Under the pieces are notes generated by a model. That model did not search any database, was not told the DNA's origin, and saw only the letters and a list, made by a program, of their open reading frames with translations. A stretch of 33,682 bases of DNA from Streptomyces sp. 35G-GA-8. GTDB lineage: Bacteria; Actinomycetota; Actinomycetes; Streptomycetales; Streptomycetaceae. Position numbers and translations under genes: made by a program. The stretch is taken from the NCBI RefSeq assembly GCF_023534745.1, contig NZ_JAMHJQ010000030.1, positions 1 to 33,682 of the forward strand. The letters are read 5' to 3'. Positions 1 to 8,482 of this stretch are shown here, piece after piece (the stretch's first letter is position 1; each line of letters opens with the position of its first letter).

Positions 1-98
1 CCATGCGATGACTTACTTGACCTCGCGTCACCTTACGCCGATCACCCTGACTACCCCCGACGCCCCTGAGAGGGAGATCGTTTACGGGACAGCCCTTA
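1..98. mobile_element. Probable end of an IS5-like insertion sequence (partial)
   Basis: The adenylate kinase frame that runs leftwards from 429 loses its family sequence near 97-100. Read on the minus strand, the DNA from there begins AGGGCTGTCCCGTAAACG, which resembles terminal sequences I remember from Streptomyces IS5-family elements (GGGCTGTCCCGTAA type). A CTAA at the junction would fit the YTAR target preference of IS5 elements. No transposase is visible because the window ends here. The identity rests on memory of a short motif, so it is tentative. Confidence 0.35.
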
Positions 99-429
99 GC
101 ACGGCATTTAGTCTCGACTTCGAGTCGGCCAGGATGCCGTCCAGCGCCTCCGCCTGAGCAAGGCTGCGGGGGAAGCCGTCCAGCAGGAATCCGCGCTCGG
201 TGTCCGGACGGGCAAGGCGCTCTTTGATCACCCCGATTGTGACCTCGTCCGGTGCCAGAAGGCCGGCGCGCATGTGCGTGCGGGCGTTCCGCCCGAGCTC
301 GGTGCCCTGGTCGATGTGCTCGCGGAACAGGTCACCAGTGGAGATGTGCTGGATCGACAGATGCGCGGCAAGGCGCACTGCCTGTGCGCCCTTGCCTGCT
401 CCGGGCGGCCCGATCAGGAGGATGCGCAT
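82..429 (-). pseudogene. adk: Adenylate kinase, N-terminal half only (truncated paralogue)
   Basis: Adenylate kinase (ATP + AMP to 2 ADP, cytoplasmic). The 115-codon frame opens with the P-loop GPPGAGKG at about residues 7-14. It continues with the AMP-binding stretch HISTGDLFRE (28-37) and the GFLLDGFPRSLAQAEALD block (80-97). The family is about 215-220 residues; here the LID and C-terminal domains are missing and the last residues (RAVP) are not family-like. The start ATG has a plausible AAGGG-type ribosome site upstream. It is more divergent than a housekeeping Streptomyces Adk as I know it, so it is probably a second copy. Truncation coincides with a possible IS end at about 98. It is unlikely to be active. 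Confidence 0.8.
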
Positions 430-992
430 CGATGAGGTGTCCCTTCGTCATGCGTGGCCATCAAGTCGTCTCTGGGACACACGATCGCCGCGCACCGATG
501 TCGTTGCCTATCTGGTAAGCCACCCCCTGGCGGTGGAGATAACCACACCGTGGGACATCGCCACGTTGCGGTTGATGCTCCTGCGGTCTCGGCCCCTGAT
601 CGTTCGGACAGAGCAAGGTCCAGGCCTAGAACGATGAGCATCGTTCCGGTGGCCGATCGGGGTTCAGAAACACGTACTGCAGTCTTTGGACAGGAACATT
701 TCCCCCCTGGCGTCATCACCCAGGAGTCCATCCGCTCGCGGAGCCAGTTGTCCGGTACCGGCTCGTGGCGGTAGTCGGTCTCCCACTGGAAGTTCGGGCC
801 GAGCGTGTCGGTGTGGAGCGAGAGCGCCTCGTCGAGGGCGCGGGCGGCGCCGGTCTGGCCGCTGTCGGCCAGCTCGCGCAGGCGCGCGGCCAGGAACGCG
901 GAGACGGCGGCGTAGTCCGCCGGGGTGAGCTGGTCGACGGTGAATGCCGGGTCTTCGGGGATGTGAGGGACGGTGGAGCGGTCAAGCGACAT
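414..992 (-). CDS. Small unknown protein upstream of adk, C-terminal part doubtful
   Basis: I do not recognise this gene. The ATG at 992 is preceded by TTGAGGAGACACCTCCTC, a good ribosome site (AGGAG about 9 bases upstream), so it is preferred over the TTG at 1010. The first 95 or so residues look coding: helical, rich in Ala/Leu/Asp/Glu, with blocks such as DYAAVSAFLAARLRELADSG and a Trp-rich segment ending DNWLRERMDSWVM. After about residue 97 the composition turns into Arg/Pro/Ser/Cys-rich sequence unlike a folded domain. The original gene therefore probably ended or was broken near 700, and the frame runs on by chance to overlap the adk start. It is a soluble protein with no signal peptide or membrane segment. 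Confidence 0.45.
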   Translation of the reverse strand: MSLDRSTVPHIPEDPAFTVDQLTPADYAAVSAFLAARLRELADSGQTGAARALDEALSLHTDTLGPNFQWETDYRHEPVPDNWLRERMDSWVMTPGGKCSCPKTAVRVSEPRSATGTMLIVLGLDLALSERSGAETAGASTATWRCPTVWLSPPPGGGLPDRQRHRCAAIVCPRDDLMATHDEGTPHRCASS

Positions 993-1309
993 GAGGAGGT
1001 GTCTCCTCAAGTTCGGGACGCGGTGCCTGACCTTCAGTCACGTGCGGATTGTCGCGAGTCATTGTCCACGATTCACTGGTCGCGTCGCCCCGCCGGGCGG
1101 AAACCGCCGCGCGGGGAGGCAGCGCCTCCTGACCAGAAGGTGCGCCCTGAACCAGAGGGTTGACGGCCTGACCGCGAACTGGCCGTTGTCAGGCGCGGGG
1201 TCAGGGGATCTGACGATGCTTCGACATAAGCGAACACTTCGGCCAGGCGATGGCGAGAACCGGCGGAATTCTCGCGCCCGTTGCTCTTCGGGGGGTAAGT
1301 TGCGGTGTC
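993..1309. other. Intergenic region upstream of the EACC1-caspase cassette
   Basis: No convincing gene is seen. It separates two divergent transcription units: the minus-strand unknown/adk pair and the plus-strand EACC1 gene. It should therefore hold two promoters. TTGACG occurs at about 1160-1165, but no matching -10 box at a standard distance is evident. The stretch 1160-1215 holds short mutually complementary pieces (GACGGCC with GGCCGT, CCTGAC with GTCAGG) that could form a weak structure. Confidence 0.4.
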
Positions 1310-1720
1310 ATGAGCACTGTCGTCACTGTCCGGGCGGTCGTCTCCGGTGCCACGCATGATCTGCGCCGCTGGCTGGCGGCTGAGGACAGCCTCCGAGGCA
1401 GAGTCCGTCTAGCCGACACGCGTCCTGTGGATGGTGCTATGGGTGCGGTGAGTGACGTGCTCGTCGCCGTTCTGGAGCCGGGTGGTGTGGCCGCGGTGTT
1501 CGTGGGAGGGGTGGTGGCCTGGTTGCAGGCCCGTCGCGGGGATCAGACCGTGACCCTCACCCGCCCCGACGGCACCCGGATCACCATTGAGTCAACCCAG
1601 GTCAGGGGGTTGAACGGCGAGCAGGCGATGGCACTGGCCGAACGGCTGTCGCAGGAGCTGACGGCGGCCGAGCCCGAACGCCGCGTCGATTCGGGCGAGT
1701 CGGCCCAAGACGTCTCGTGA
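1310..1720 (+). CDS. EACC1: effector-associated constant component of a conflict system
   Basis: A 136-residue protein matching the EACC1 family, small partners encoded next to caspase, trypsin or NTPase effectors in actinobacterial conflict systems. The N-terminus (STVVTVRAVVSGATHDLRRW) and the following 'RGRVRL' strand are a small alpha/beta fold. Residues about 53-74 (VLVAVLEPGGVAAVFVGGVVAW) form one hydrophobic, probably membrane-inserted helix. After it comes the typical tail GDQTVTLTRPDGTRITIES. ATG 1310 is chosen because family members begin just before this strand; an in-frame ATG at 1250 would add 20 atypical residues. The stop overlaps the next gene's GTG (GTGA), giving translational coupling. 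Its role is inferred: probably a constant adaptor or membrane anchor for the caspase-STAND protein. Confidence 0.8.
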   Translation: MSTVVTVRAVVSGATHDLRRWLAAEDSLRGRVRLADTRPVDGAMGAVSDVLVAVLEPGGVAAVFVGGVVAWLQARRGDQTVTLTRPDGTRITIESTQVRGLNGEQAMALAERLSQELTAAEPERRVDSGESAQDVS

Positions 1721-4700
1721 GGACCGTCGGGGCGCTGTCTGCGGCGGGGACCCGGGCGGTACTTATGGGAACGGGCCGCTACGCGCCCGGCTCGACCTTG
1801 CCTGACCTCCCTTCCGTGGACACGACCCTCGACGCCCTGGAACGGGCGCTGGTGAACGTCTGCGGAATAGCGGCGGAGCGGGTACACCGGGTACCGGTCG
1901 ACGCAGGCCCTGCGGAAGTCATCGCCGCCGTGGAGCAGGCGTGCGCGGACGTGCCGGTGACGGTGCTGCTTTACTTCGTGGGCCACGGCCTGCTTGGGCC
2001 CCGGGACGAGTTGTATCTCGCCACGGGGCTGAGCATGTCCTCCGACTCGGTTTCCGCGGCCGTGCCGTACCGCACACTCAGGGACCTGTTGGGGGAGTCC
2101 GGGTCGGGCGCCGTCGTCGTACTCGACTGCTGCTTCTCGGGCCGCGCCGACTCACCCCGCGGCCGTGCCGACGGCGGGTTCACCCCGTACCGCCCGGACG
2201 GAAGCTTCCTGCTCAGCTCGGCCTCCCATTACGCGCTCTCCTTCGCCCCGGACGGCGAGCCGTACACCCGGTTCAGCGGGGCGCTGTTGGAACTGCTTGA
2301 GGAGGGAGATCCCAACGGCCCGCTGTGGCTGACGATGGACCACCTGTACGCGGCGTTGGCAAGCGATACCGACTCGGGCACGCGACCGCGGCGACAGAGC
2401 GACGGTTCCCTGGGCGCGCTCGTCGTCGCCCGTAACCGTGCCTACCACGGCGACACAGCTCCCGAGGCTGTTCCGCCCGCAGACGTGCCCTGCCCCTACC
2501 CGGGCCTTGAGGCGTTCCGTGCCCAGGACAGCGACGACTTCTACGGCCGCGAGGATCTGACCCGCGCTCTCCTCGACGCCGTCTGCGGTACGGACCGACA
2601 CACCCCCGTGGCCCTCGTCGGGGCCTCGGGCGTGGGCAAGTCCTCGCTGCTCAGGGCCGGTCTGATCGCCGGTCTCGAACAGCGCCGCGCCGAGGGGCGC
2701 GATGAGGCCCGCTGGCCCGCCCTGCTCCTGGCCAACCCTGGCGCCCACCCCCTGCGCACGCTCGCGGACCTGTGGGCGCGGGCGGCGGGAGGAGACGCCG
2801 AAGCCACCCTCAGGACGCTGGAACGCGGCTCCTTCCCCGAGCCGCCACCGGGGCGGCGTGCTCCCGGTGTCCTCGTCGTCGACCAGTTCGAAGAGGTCTT
2901 CACCCGCTGCCAGGACGCCTCAGAACGCGCGCGGTTCCTCAACCTGGTGACCGGGTCCGGTCCCGGCCCGCGCGTTGTGCTGGGGCTGCGAGCCGACCAC
3001 TACGGCAGCGCGCTCACCCACCCCCCGCTCGCGGCGGCGCTCGGTCGAGGCCAGGTGCTGGTGCCTCCGCTGCGGGACGACGCTCTGCGGTCTGCGATCG
3101 AGGCCCCAGCCGCAGGGACGGGCCTTCGTCTGGAGGTCGGGCTCGCCGACCGGCTCCTGCACGACCTCAAGCAGGGACACAGCGATGGGCACCAAGGGGC
3201 GGTGGCCGCCCTGCCGTTCCTCGCCCACGCCCTACGGGAGACCTGGCTGCGGCGCAGCGGCACCGTCCTCACCCTAGTCGGCTACCAGGCCACCGGGGGT
3301 ATCTGGGACTCGGTCGCGACGACCGCCGAGCGGGTCTACCAGTCGCTGGACACGGCGGACCGCGGGATACTGCGCGCGCTGTTGCTGCGTCTGGTGTACC
3401 TCGCACCGGACGGCGCGGAGCCGGTCACGCGCCGTGAGGCGGGCAATGACGAACTCCTCGACGGGTTCGCGGCCCCCCGGCGGCGCCGCGCCGCTGCCAT
3501 CCTGGAGCGCCTTGCCGAGGCGCGGCTGGTGACCGTGGACCAGGCGGACACGTCGATCAGCCATGAGGCGCTGCTGCGGGCCTGGCCCAGGTTGCGCCGC
3601 TGGACCGAGGAGGACCGCGCCCGGCTTCTGCTCCGGCAGCAGATGCAAGAGGACGCGGAAGCCTGGGAGGCAGCCGGGCGCGACCCCTCATACCTCTACC
3701 GCGGCACCAGGCTCGCGGGGGTGGACACCGGCCTGACGGAGGGGACTCCCCATTCGCCGCTGCGCGAACGCGAATGGGCGTTCCTGGACGCCGCGAGGTC
3801 GGCGGACCGCGACGAGCGCGACCTGGAGCTGCGGCGCACCCGCCGCCTCAAGCTGGCCCTGACCGGGGTGGCCGGGGGCCTTTGCCTCGCTCTCGCGGCC
3901 GGCGGCCTGGCGTTCCAGCAGCGCACCACCGCCACGCACCAGCGGACGCTTGCGAACATCCGATCGCTGACGGCCGCTGCCCAGAACCTCCGGGACACGC
4001 AACCGGCCACGGCGCTGCGACTGGCACTCGCCGCGCATCGCGCGCAGCCCTCGTCCGACACACGTGCTGCGCTGTTCGACACGCTGCGCCACACCAGGCT
4101 CCGGGCGACGTCGCGCCTGCCACGGCCGGAGCAGTCCTCCCGCGCCGTGGCGGAGGATGCGCGCTGGGCCATCAGCCCCGACGGCGCCATGCTGGCCGGA
4201 GCCGACCGAGGACGACTCGCCGTGTGGCGGATCGGGCAGGACGCCACCCTTACTCGGCTCACCGGCCCCGACGGAGGCTGCGCCGCCGCCCTGGGGAGCG
4301 TCGCGTTCAGCGGTGACGGCACGGTCCTGGCCGCTCAGTGCGGCACCCGCGCGATACAGCTGTGGCAGGTGGACCGTTCGCGACTGCGCCCGAGGGGCGA
4401 AGTGCCCTACGACGCCGACTCGCAGAGCGTGTCGCTGGCGCTCGACCCCGAGGCGACACTGCTCGCCGCGGGGGGTGGCAAGGGGGTCACCCTGTGGCGC
4501 CTGACGGGCACGGAGGCGGGCAACATATACAGGACGGACACGGAACCCATCACCTCGCTCGCCTTTAGCCCGGACGGCGAGGTGCTTGTGGCGGGAGTGC
4601 AACCGAATCGGCTGGACAATCAGTCGCTGACACGGCCGGGTTACGGCTGGAAGGTCAAGGGGGCGGACCTGAGCCACTTGACGTCGTTCCGGCTCGGGCC

Positions 4701-6081
4701 CACCAGCGGACCTGCGGCGGTCACCCCGGACGGCCGGACGCTGCTCAAGGCGTTCGAAGGAATACTGAGCGTGGGAGCCATGTCCCAGCCGGACGCGAGC
4801 ACGGGCGTCTTCGAAACTGCAGCCCACTCCCGGCCGATCACCGCGATGGCTGTCAGCCACGACGGCAAGACCGTGGCCACCGGAGCTGCGGACGGCACGC
4901 TCGCGCTGTGGAACCTATCGCCTGGCACCCCCGCGCGGCTGGCGGCCCTGAGTCTGCACGAGAACGCCATCACCGCGCTCGCCTTCTCCGCTGACGACGC
5001 GACACTCGTCTCCGCCGACGCGACCTCCATCGCCCGCTGGGCCGCCAAGGAGAGTGCGGAGCCCACTGTACTGCGAAGCCTGGACGATCAGACGGAGATC
5101 AGGGCGGTGGCGTACACCCCCGACGGTGACACCCTGCTCACCGGCGGCGCGGACGGCACCCTGGTGGTACGCGACCTCGACGGCGGCATCCGCCAGACGC
5201 TGCCGAAGGCCCACGCGACACGCGTCGCGGTAAGCCCGGATGGTAAAACTGCGGCGACCTGCGGAGACATGGACGGCTGCGTACTGTGGCGCCTGGCGAA
5301 GGGGCGGCTGAAGAAGGCGGCCACCCTACCGGCGGGCGGACAGGCAGGGGCGTCGCTCCTGCTGTTCATCCCGAACTCCCACACACTGGTGGCGGCAGGC
5401 TCCGCGAAGTCTGCGATGGGAATCGAGCCGGCTTCGCGGTGGAGCAAGGCATGGGACATACAGGACCCGGACCATCCACGGGAAAAGTCCGCCGACCTGC
5501 TCCGCGACATCACTTCCGTCAGCCGGGACGGCAGCGTCGTCGTGGCTGGCACATCGTTGCGCGGCCCGGGAAGCGAGTCCGACGACCTGTTCAGCCTAAT
5601 GGGCCTGGGCCCCAGGACAGTCAGCCCCGCCGGTACCACGCTCGCCTCAAGCGATTTCACCGACAGCGCCCTGCGGATGTGGGACATCAGCCGTCCCGGC
5701 GCGCCCCGGCAGATCAGTGATCAACCGCTACAGCCCCCTACGACCGTGGCGGTACGCCACGTATTCCACCCGAGCGGAGACCTGCTGACCGTACAGCGGG
5801 CCGAGGGCCTCGCCACGCTCTACGACGTGGGCGATCCCCGCTGGCCCCGTCCCCTCGCCATCCTCTCCTACCTCCTCGCGGACATCGCCTTCAGCTCCGA
5901 TGGACACCGGGTCGCCGTCACCAACAAGGGCGGCGGCGTAGACATTCTCAGCATCGGCCATCTGGCCGCGATCAGCCATGACCCGATCGGGCTGGCCTGC
6001 TCCCTGTCGGGGGGCGAGCTGAGCGACGAGGAACGCGACCGGTACGCACCCGGACTGCCCAAGGAGCCCCTCTGCCTCTGA
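1717..6081 (+). CDS. Caspase-like protease fused to nSTAND1 NTPase and WD40 propellers
   Basis: A 1454-residue multidomain protein. Residues about 12-240 are a peptidase C14/caspase domain with the catalytic pair His90 (LLYFVGHG) and Cys139 (VVLDCCFSGRA). Residues about 258-690 are an nSTAND1 module: the entry motif CPYPGLEAF, Walker A GASGVGKSS (302-310), Walker B VLVVDQFEEVF (about 385-395) and the helical end ISHEALLRAWPRLRRW. A hydrophobic segment (about 711-733, LKLALTGVAGGLCLALAAGG) looks like a single membrane span. From about 800 to the end come 13-14 WD-type units (SPDG...VWRI, SHDGKT...LWNL and so on), enough for two beta-propellers. All key residues are present and the frame is unbroken. 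The GTG start overlaps the EACC1 stop. Inferred role: the propellers sense an invader or damage signal, ATP-driven STAND oligomerisation releases the caspase, and proteolysis kills or arrests the cell. Confidence 0.88.
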   Translation: MRTVGALSAAGTRAVLMGTGRYAPGSTLPDLPSVDTTLDALERALVNVCGIAAERVHRVPVDAGPAEVIAAVEQACADVPVTVLLYFVGHGLLGPRDELYLATGLSMSSDSVSAAVPYRTLRDLLGESGSGAVVVLDCCFSGRADSPRGRADGGFTPYRPDGSFLLSSASHYALSFAPDGEPYTRFSGALLELLEEGDPNGPLWLTMDHLYAALASDTDSGTRPRRQSDGSLGALVVARNRAYHGDTAPEAVPPADVPCPYPGLEAFRAQDSDDFYGREDLTRALLDAVCGTDRHTPVALVGASGVGKSSLLRAGLIAGLEQRRAEGRDEARWPALLLANPGAHPLRTLADLWARAAGGDAEATLRTLERGSFPEPPPGRRAPGVLVVDQFEEVFTRCQDASERARFLNLVTGSGPGPRVVLGLRADHYGSALTHPPLAAALGRGQVLVPPLRDDALRSAIEAPAAGTGLRLEVGLADRLLHDLKQGHSDGHQGAVAALPFLAHALRETWLRRSGTVLTLVGYQATGGIWDSVATTAERVYQSLDTADRGILRALLLRLVYLAPDGAEPVTRREAGNDELLDGFAAPRRRRAAAILERLAEARLVTVDQADTSISHEALLRAWPRLRRWTEEDRARLLLRQQMQEDAEAWEAAGRDPSYLYRGTRLAGVDTGLTEGTPHSPLREREWAFLDAARSADRDERDLELRRTRRLKLALTGVAGGLCLALAAGGLAFQQRTTATHQRTLANIRSLTAAAQNLRDTQPATALRLALAAHRAQPSSDTRAALFDTLRHTRLRATSRLPRPEQSSRAVAEDARWAISPDGAMLAGADRGRLAVWRIGQDATLTRLTGPDGGCAAALGSVAFSGDGTVLAAQCGTRAIQLWQVDRSRLRPRGEVPYDADSQSVSLALDPEATLLAAGGGKGVTLWRLTGTEAGNIYRTDTEPITSLAFSPDGEVLVAGVQPNRLDNQSLTRPGYGWKVKGADLSHLTSFRLGPTSGPAAVTPDGRTLLKAFEGILSVGAMSQPDASTGVFETAAHSRPITAMAVSHDGKTVATGAADGTLALWNLSPGTPARLAALSLHENAITALAFSADDATLVSADATSIARWAAKESAEPTVLRSLDDQTEIRAVAYTPDGDTLLTGGADGTLVVRDLDGGIRQTLPKAHATRVAVSPDGKTAATCGDMDGCVLWRLAKGRLKKAATLPAGGQAGASLLLFIPNSHTLVAAGSAKSAMGIEPASRWSKAWDIQDPDHPREKSADLLRDITSVSRDGSVVVAGTSLRGPGSESDDLFSLMGLGPRTVSPAGTTLASSDFTDSALRMWDISRPGAPRQISDQPLQPPTTVAVRHVFHPSGDLLTVQRAEGLATLYDVGDPRWPRPLAILSYLLADIAFSSDGHRVAVTNKGGGVDILSIGHLAAISHDPIGLACSLSGGELSDEERDRYAPGLPKEPLCL

Positions 6082-6245
6082 GCCTGACCCGCAACCAGAC
6101 TCTGCCCTCTCGGGATCAAGGGCATGCCCGGCCCATGCGGTTCCGGCTACTCGCGGAAGGACTGCGGAACAGCGGCGGTGTAGTAGGAACGAGCAGTTCC
6201 TGGAGCGCGTAGGACAGGCCGTCTCGCCGGTGAGGGTTCACGAGG

Positions 6246-6400
6246 CATGAACCTGACCCTGGACGTGTCAAGATCGGCAACCGCCGCCTGACGATCGACG
6301 GCCGCACCCGCCCACTGGACGACCTCACCCTTCAACTCGCCCATGAATGGTTGGAGTTCCGACGCAGATGCTGGTCCAACACGGCCAACTTGCACCTGCT
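6246..6400 (+). pseudogene. Remnant of a tyrosine-type site-specific integrase
   Basis: One frame reads a segment like the middle of actinobacterial tyrosine recombinases of transposon type: VKIGNRRLTIDGRTRPLDDL, then LAHEWLEFRRRCWSNTANLHLL. In the family these are the 'DG..RPLD.LT...L..WL.YR..RWP.TANPHLL' region. The similarity stops at about 6400 and no start codon, catalytic Arg/His boxes or Tyr is found, so this is an internal scrap of about 50 codons. It suggests that a mobile element once ended or inserted just behind the caspase cassette. Confidence 0.5.
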
Positions 6401-7146
6401 GACCTGGTTGCGAGCCTGTCGCCAGGTGGGGCCTGCTCGATCGGGGCCGGCGCATCGTCCGGTACAACGTCGGTCTCGGGAACGCGCGGCGGGACAGCTC
6501 GCGCATCGCCCTGGTCTGCCGCTCTACCGCCTCCGCGATACCCGGGTCCACCCGGCGCGGCGGCCGCGGCCCGTACGTGTCGTTTCCGCCGGGCCTCAGT
6601 CCTGGCACTGACGAGCAGTGCCAGGACCGTAAGCAAGGATTCGCGGCAACGGATCCGCTCTGCCTCCGGATAACTGGCTTGCCCGCAGTACATCGGGAGA
6701 GCCCCGCAGTCGGCACAGGCCGTCTACGGGCGCACGGTCAAACATCGGGTATGACGTGCCGCCAGTCAAGAGCGGGACATAGATACGGGAATCCGCGCCG
6801 TGTGTAGGCGCTGAGCTGGGGTGAAGCAGATTGAGCCATGGCCGGAACGTCTGTCAGAACGCGGGACGTTACTGCGGCAATGTGCCTACGGTGGCAACCC
6901 AGGCGCGAAAAAGATGGGACGGATCTGCGGATACGAGACCCCTATTCGCCCTCTAACCAGGAAGAAGTGAGGGATACGGCCAGTGTCGGGCCCAGACTGG
7001 CAAAGGGACGCAAACACGGATTACCCCGATCAAGAGTTCGTCCGGCAGCCGTGGATGCTGCAACATCGCTACCTACGAGGGCGGCGGCAACCGTCCTGTG
7101 CAAGCAACTGTTCGCCGGCAGTACGAAGCTCGAAGAGGTAAATACG
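6401..7146. other. Region without a supported gene
   Basis: Between the integrase scrap and the small membrane protein I see no credible coding frame. The available frames are Arg/Pro/Ser-rich and lack family-like blocks. The only clear structure is the perfect hairpin at 6599-6627. The promoter of the 7147 gene should lie in its right part. Confidence 0.4.
6599..6627. repeat. Perfect 12-bp inverted repeat (hairpin)
   Basis: GTCCTGGCACTG, a five-base loop ACGAG, then CAGTGCCAGGAC. All 12 base pairs match. There is no T-run on either side, so as a terminator it would be of the T-less actinobacterial type. It stands about 520 bases after the caspase gene with no intact gene nearby. It could equally be a recombination or protein-binding dyad left by the mobile element whose integrase remnant lies upstream. 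Confidence 0.7.
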
Positions 7147-7374
7147 ATGAACAACACACCCTGCGGCACGCACCACGTCGTGCCCCGTCCCCTCACGGTC
7201 CCGGAAGTTGTCGTCGTGGTCGTGATCATCATCGCCGCCACGTTTCTGGCTTTCGCCGATCTGCAGGTCCTCAGCCAGATCCTCCTGATTGCAGACTCAG
7301 CGGTACTCGGCGTTCGCCTGCTGCATCAGTTGCGCGGCAACAGCCGGGACGAGCTTGGAACTTCGGAGGCCTGA
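7147..7374 (+). CDS. Small two-helix membrane protein
   Basis: A 75-residue protein of unknown function. The ATG at 7147 follows GAAGAGGTAAATACG (AGAGG about 8 bases upstream). Residues about 17-40 (a run of Val and Ile ending AATFLAFADL) form a strong transmembrane helix. A second hydrophobic segment (ILLIADSAVLGVRLLHQL, about 44-61) follows, and the tail is polar (RGNSRDELGTSEA). The gene stops six bases before the HTH gene at 7381, so the two are probably co-transcribed. The frame is open further upstream to 6838, but that extension is not protein-like. No family is recognised. Confidence 0.55.
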   Translation: MNNTPCGTHHVVPRPLTVPEVVVVVVIIIAATFLAFADLQVLSQILLIADSAVLGVRLLHQLRGNSRDELGTSEA

Positions 7375-7380
7375 CCATCT

Positions 7381-7956
7381 ATGGGGCGCCGCGAGAACCC
7401 GATCGCCCAGTGCAGCAAATCCTTGCTCGCTCTGGTGACCTGGATGCGTGCCGCCCGCACTGGTGCCGGGCTGACGTACGAACAGCTCGCCACCCATACG
7501 GGATACAGCGGCGACGCTCTCGCGCGCGCCGCCTCCGGGCGTAGCGTGCCGCAGAACCTAAGTGTGGTCCTTGCCTACGCTCAGGCCTGCGGCCGCAACG
7601 TCAAAGAGGCAGCGGCGACCGGGTGGGCCGCTGGGGCATCTCAGAGGATGATGGTCCGCTGTCCAGGTAAGACACCACGCAGACCGTCTGTTCGTCCTCT
7701 GGACGACGGCGACGGTGCTGGGTTCAGACCCGTGGCTCCCATCGGAACCTGCGGGCGGCGATCCAGGCGAACAGCGTGGTCCATGCGGATGCAAGCAGCA
7801 CTCGGGCCAGAGCTTCGGGGGCGGTCAGTACATCGGTCCAGCCAGAGCGGATGGGATCTACCGTTGAGGACAGCGGCGCGAACTACAGTGCGTCGCCGAG
7901 TGCTTCCGGAAGGATTTCGCGTGGGATGTAGACGCCTGAGATCAGCGGCAGGATGA
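7381..7956 (+). CDS. XRE-like helix-turn-helix protein, probably truncated
   Basis: The N-terminal 82 residues or so resemble the XRE-type HTH found at the start of many Streptomyces regulators and STAND proteins (family pattern MGRRE.P...., then LTY..LA..TGYS...L..A.SG...P.L.VVLAY..ACG). Here the blocks are MGRRENPI, GLTYEQLATHTGYSGDALAR and LSVVLAYAQACGRN. A GGAGG lies 11 bases before the ATG. After about residue 90 the sequence is unstructured and Arg/Pro-rich, and its last 230 bases lie antisense to the ABC permease 3' end, so the real product is probably shorter or a remnant. It may be the HTH head of a longer protein that lost its effector domains, or a DNA-binding partner of the small membrane protein before it. 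Confidence 0.5.
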   Translation: MGRRENPIAQCSKSLLALVTWMRAARTGAGLTYEQLATHTGYSGDALARAASGRSVPQNLSVVLAYAQACGRNVKEAAATGWAAGASQRMMVRCPGKTPRRPSVRPLDDGDGAGFRPVAPIGTCGRRSRRTAWSMRMQAALGPELRGRSVHRSSQSGWDLPLRTAARTTVRRRVLPEGFRVGCRRLRSAAG

Positions 7957-8464
7957 ACATCGCGGGGAGGGTGGCGATCGTTACGGACTCGCTGGCCCGG
8001 CACAGGGCCGCGGTGGTGGCCGCCATCGCGGTCATCAGCGCGATGCCTGTGAGGATTCCGGCGAAGGCAGAGAGAGGCTCGTGTGGCGCGATACCGAAGA
8101 TCATCGAGATTCCTGTGACGGCGACCAGGATCTGCACCGCGCAGACGACGATGTACATGGACGCGCCGCCGGCGAGGATCACCCGGTCCGAGACCCCCCC
8201 TGTGCGCAGCCGCTTGAGAACCAGTTCTTCCCTGCGTACCACGTAGAGGCTGGTGACGAAGGAGTAGAGAGAGAAGATCAGCAGGACCCCGGCGGACGTG
8301 GACACCATCACGGGTCCTGGGTTGAGTCCGCTCGCGTCGAGGTCCATCTGATCCTGCGCGAACTGGAGTACCAGGAGGAGCATCAGTGGGACGAACACGG
8401 CGTACAGGTAGTTGGCCTTGAGGCGATTGAAGAGTTTCCACTCGACGCGGAACATGGCCCGCAT
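7724..8464 (-). pseudogene. ABC-2 type exporter permease with an in-frame amber stop
   Basis: This would be a 246-residue multidrug/antibiotic-type ABC-2 permease. It starts MRAMFRVEWKLFNRLKANYL and has about six hydrophobic segments (for example YAVFVPLMLLLVLQF and SAGVLLIFSLYSFVTSLYVV). It also has the cytoplasmic charged loop VVRREELVLKRLRTGGVSD. A TAG codon at 7883-7885 interrupts the frame after ...EALGDAL. The same frame then continues with clear family sequence (DPIRSGWTDVLTAPEALARV, TTLFAWIAARRFRWEP) to a natural TGA at 7724. The stop removes the last membrane helix. The start has a GAGGA site and lies 18 bases after the ATPase gene stop. Unless the amber codon is read through, the exporter is inactive. 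Confidence 0.8.
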
Positions 8465-8482
8465 GCTGGGCGGTCCTCGTGT

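Noticed and set aside
3688-4860. A 390-codon minus-strand frame inside the caspase-STAND gene.
   Set aside because: Antisense shadow of the WD40 region, Arg/Gly-rich, no recognisable motif.
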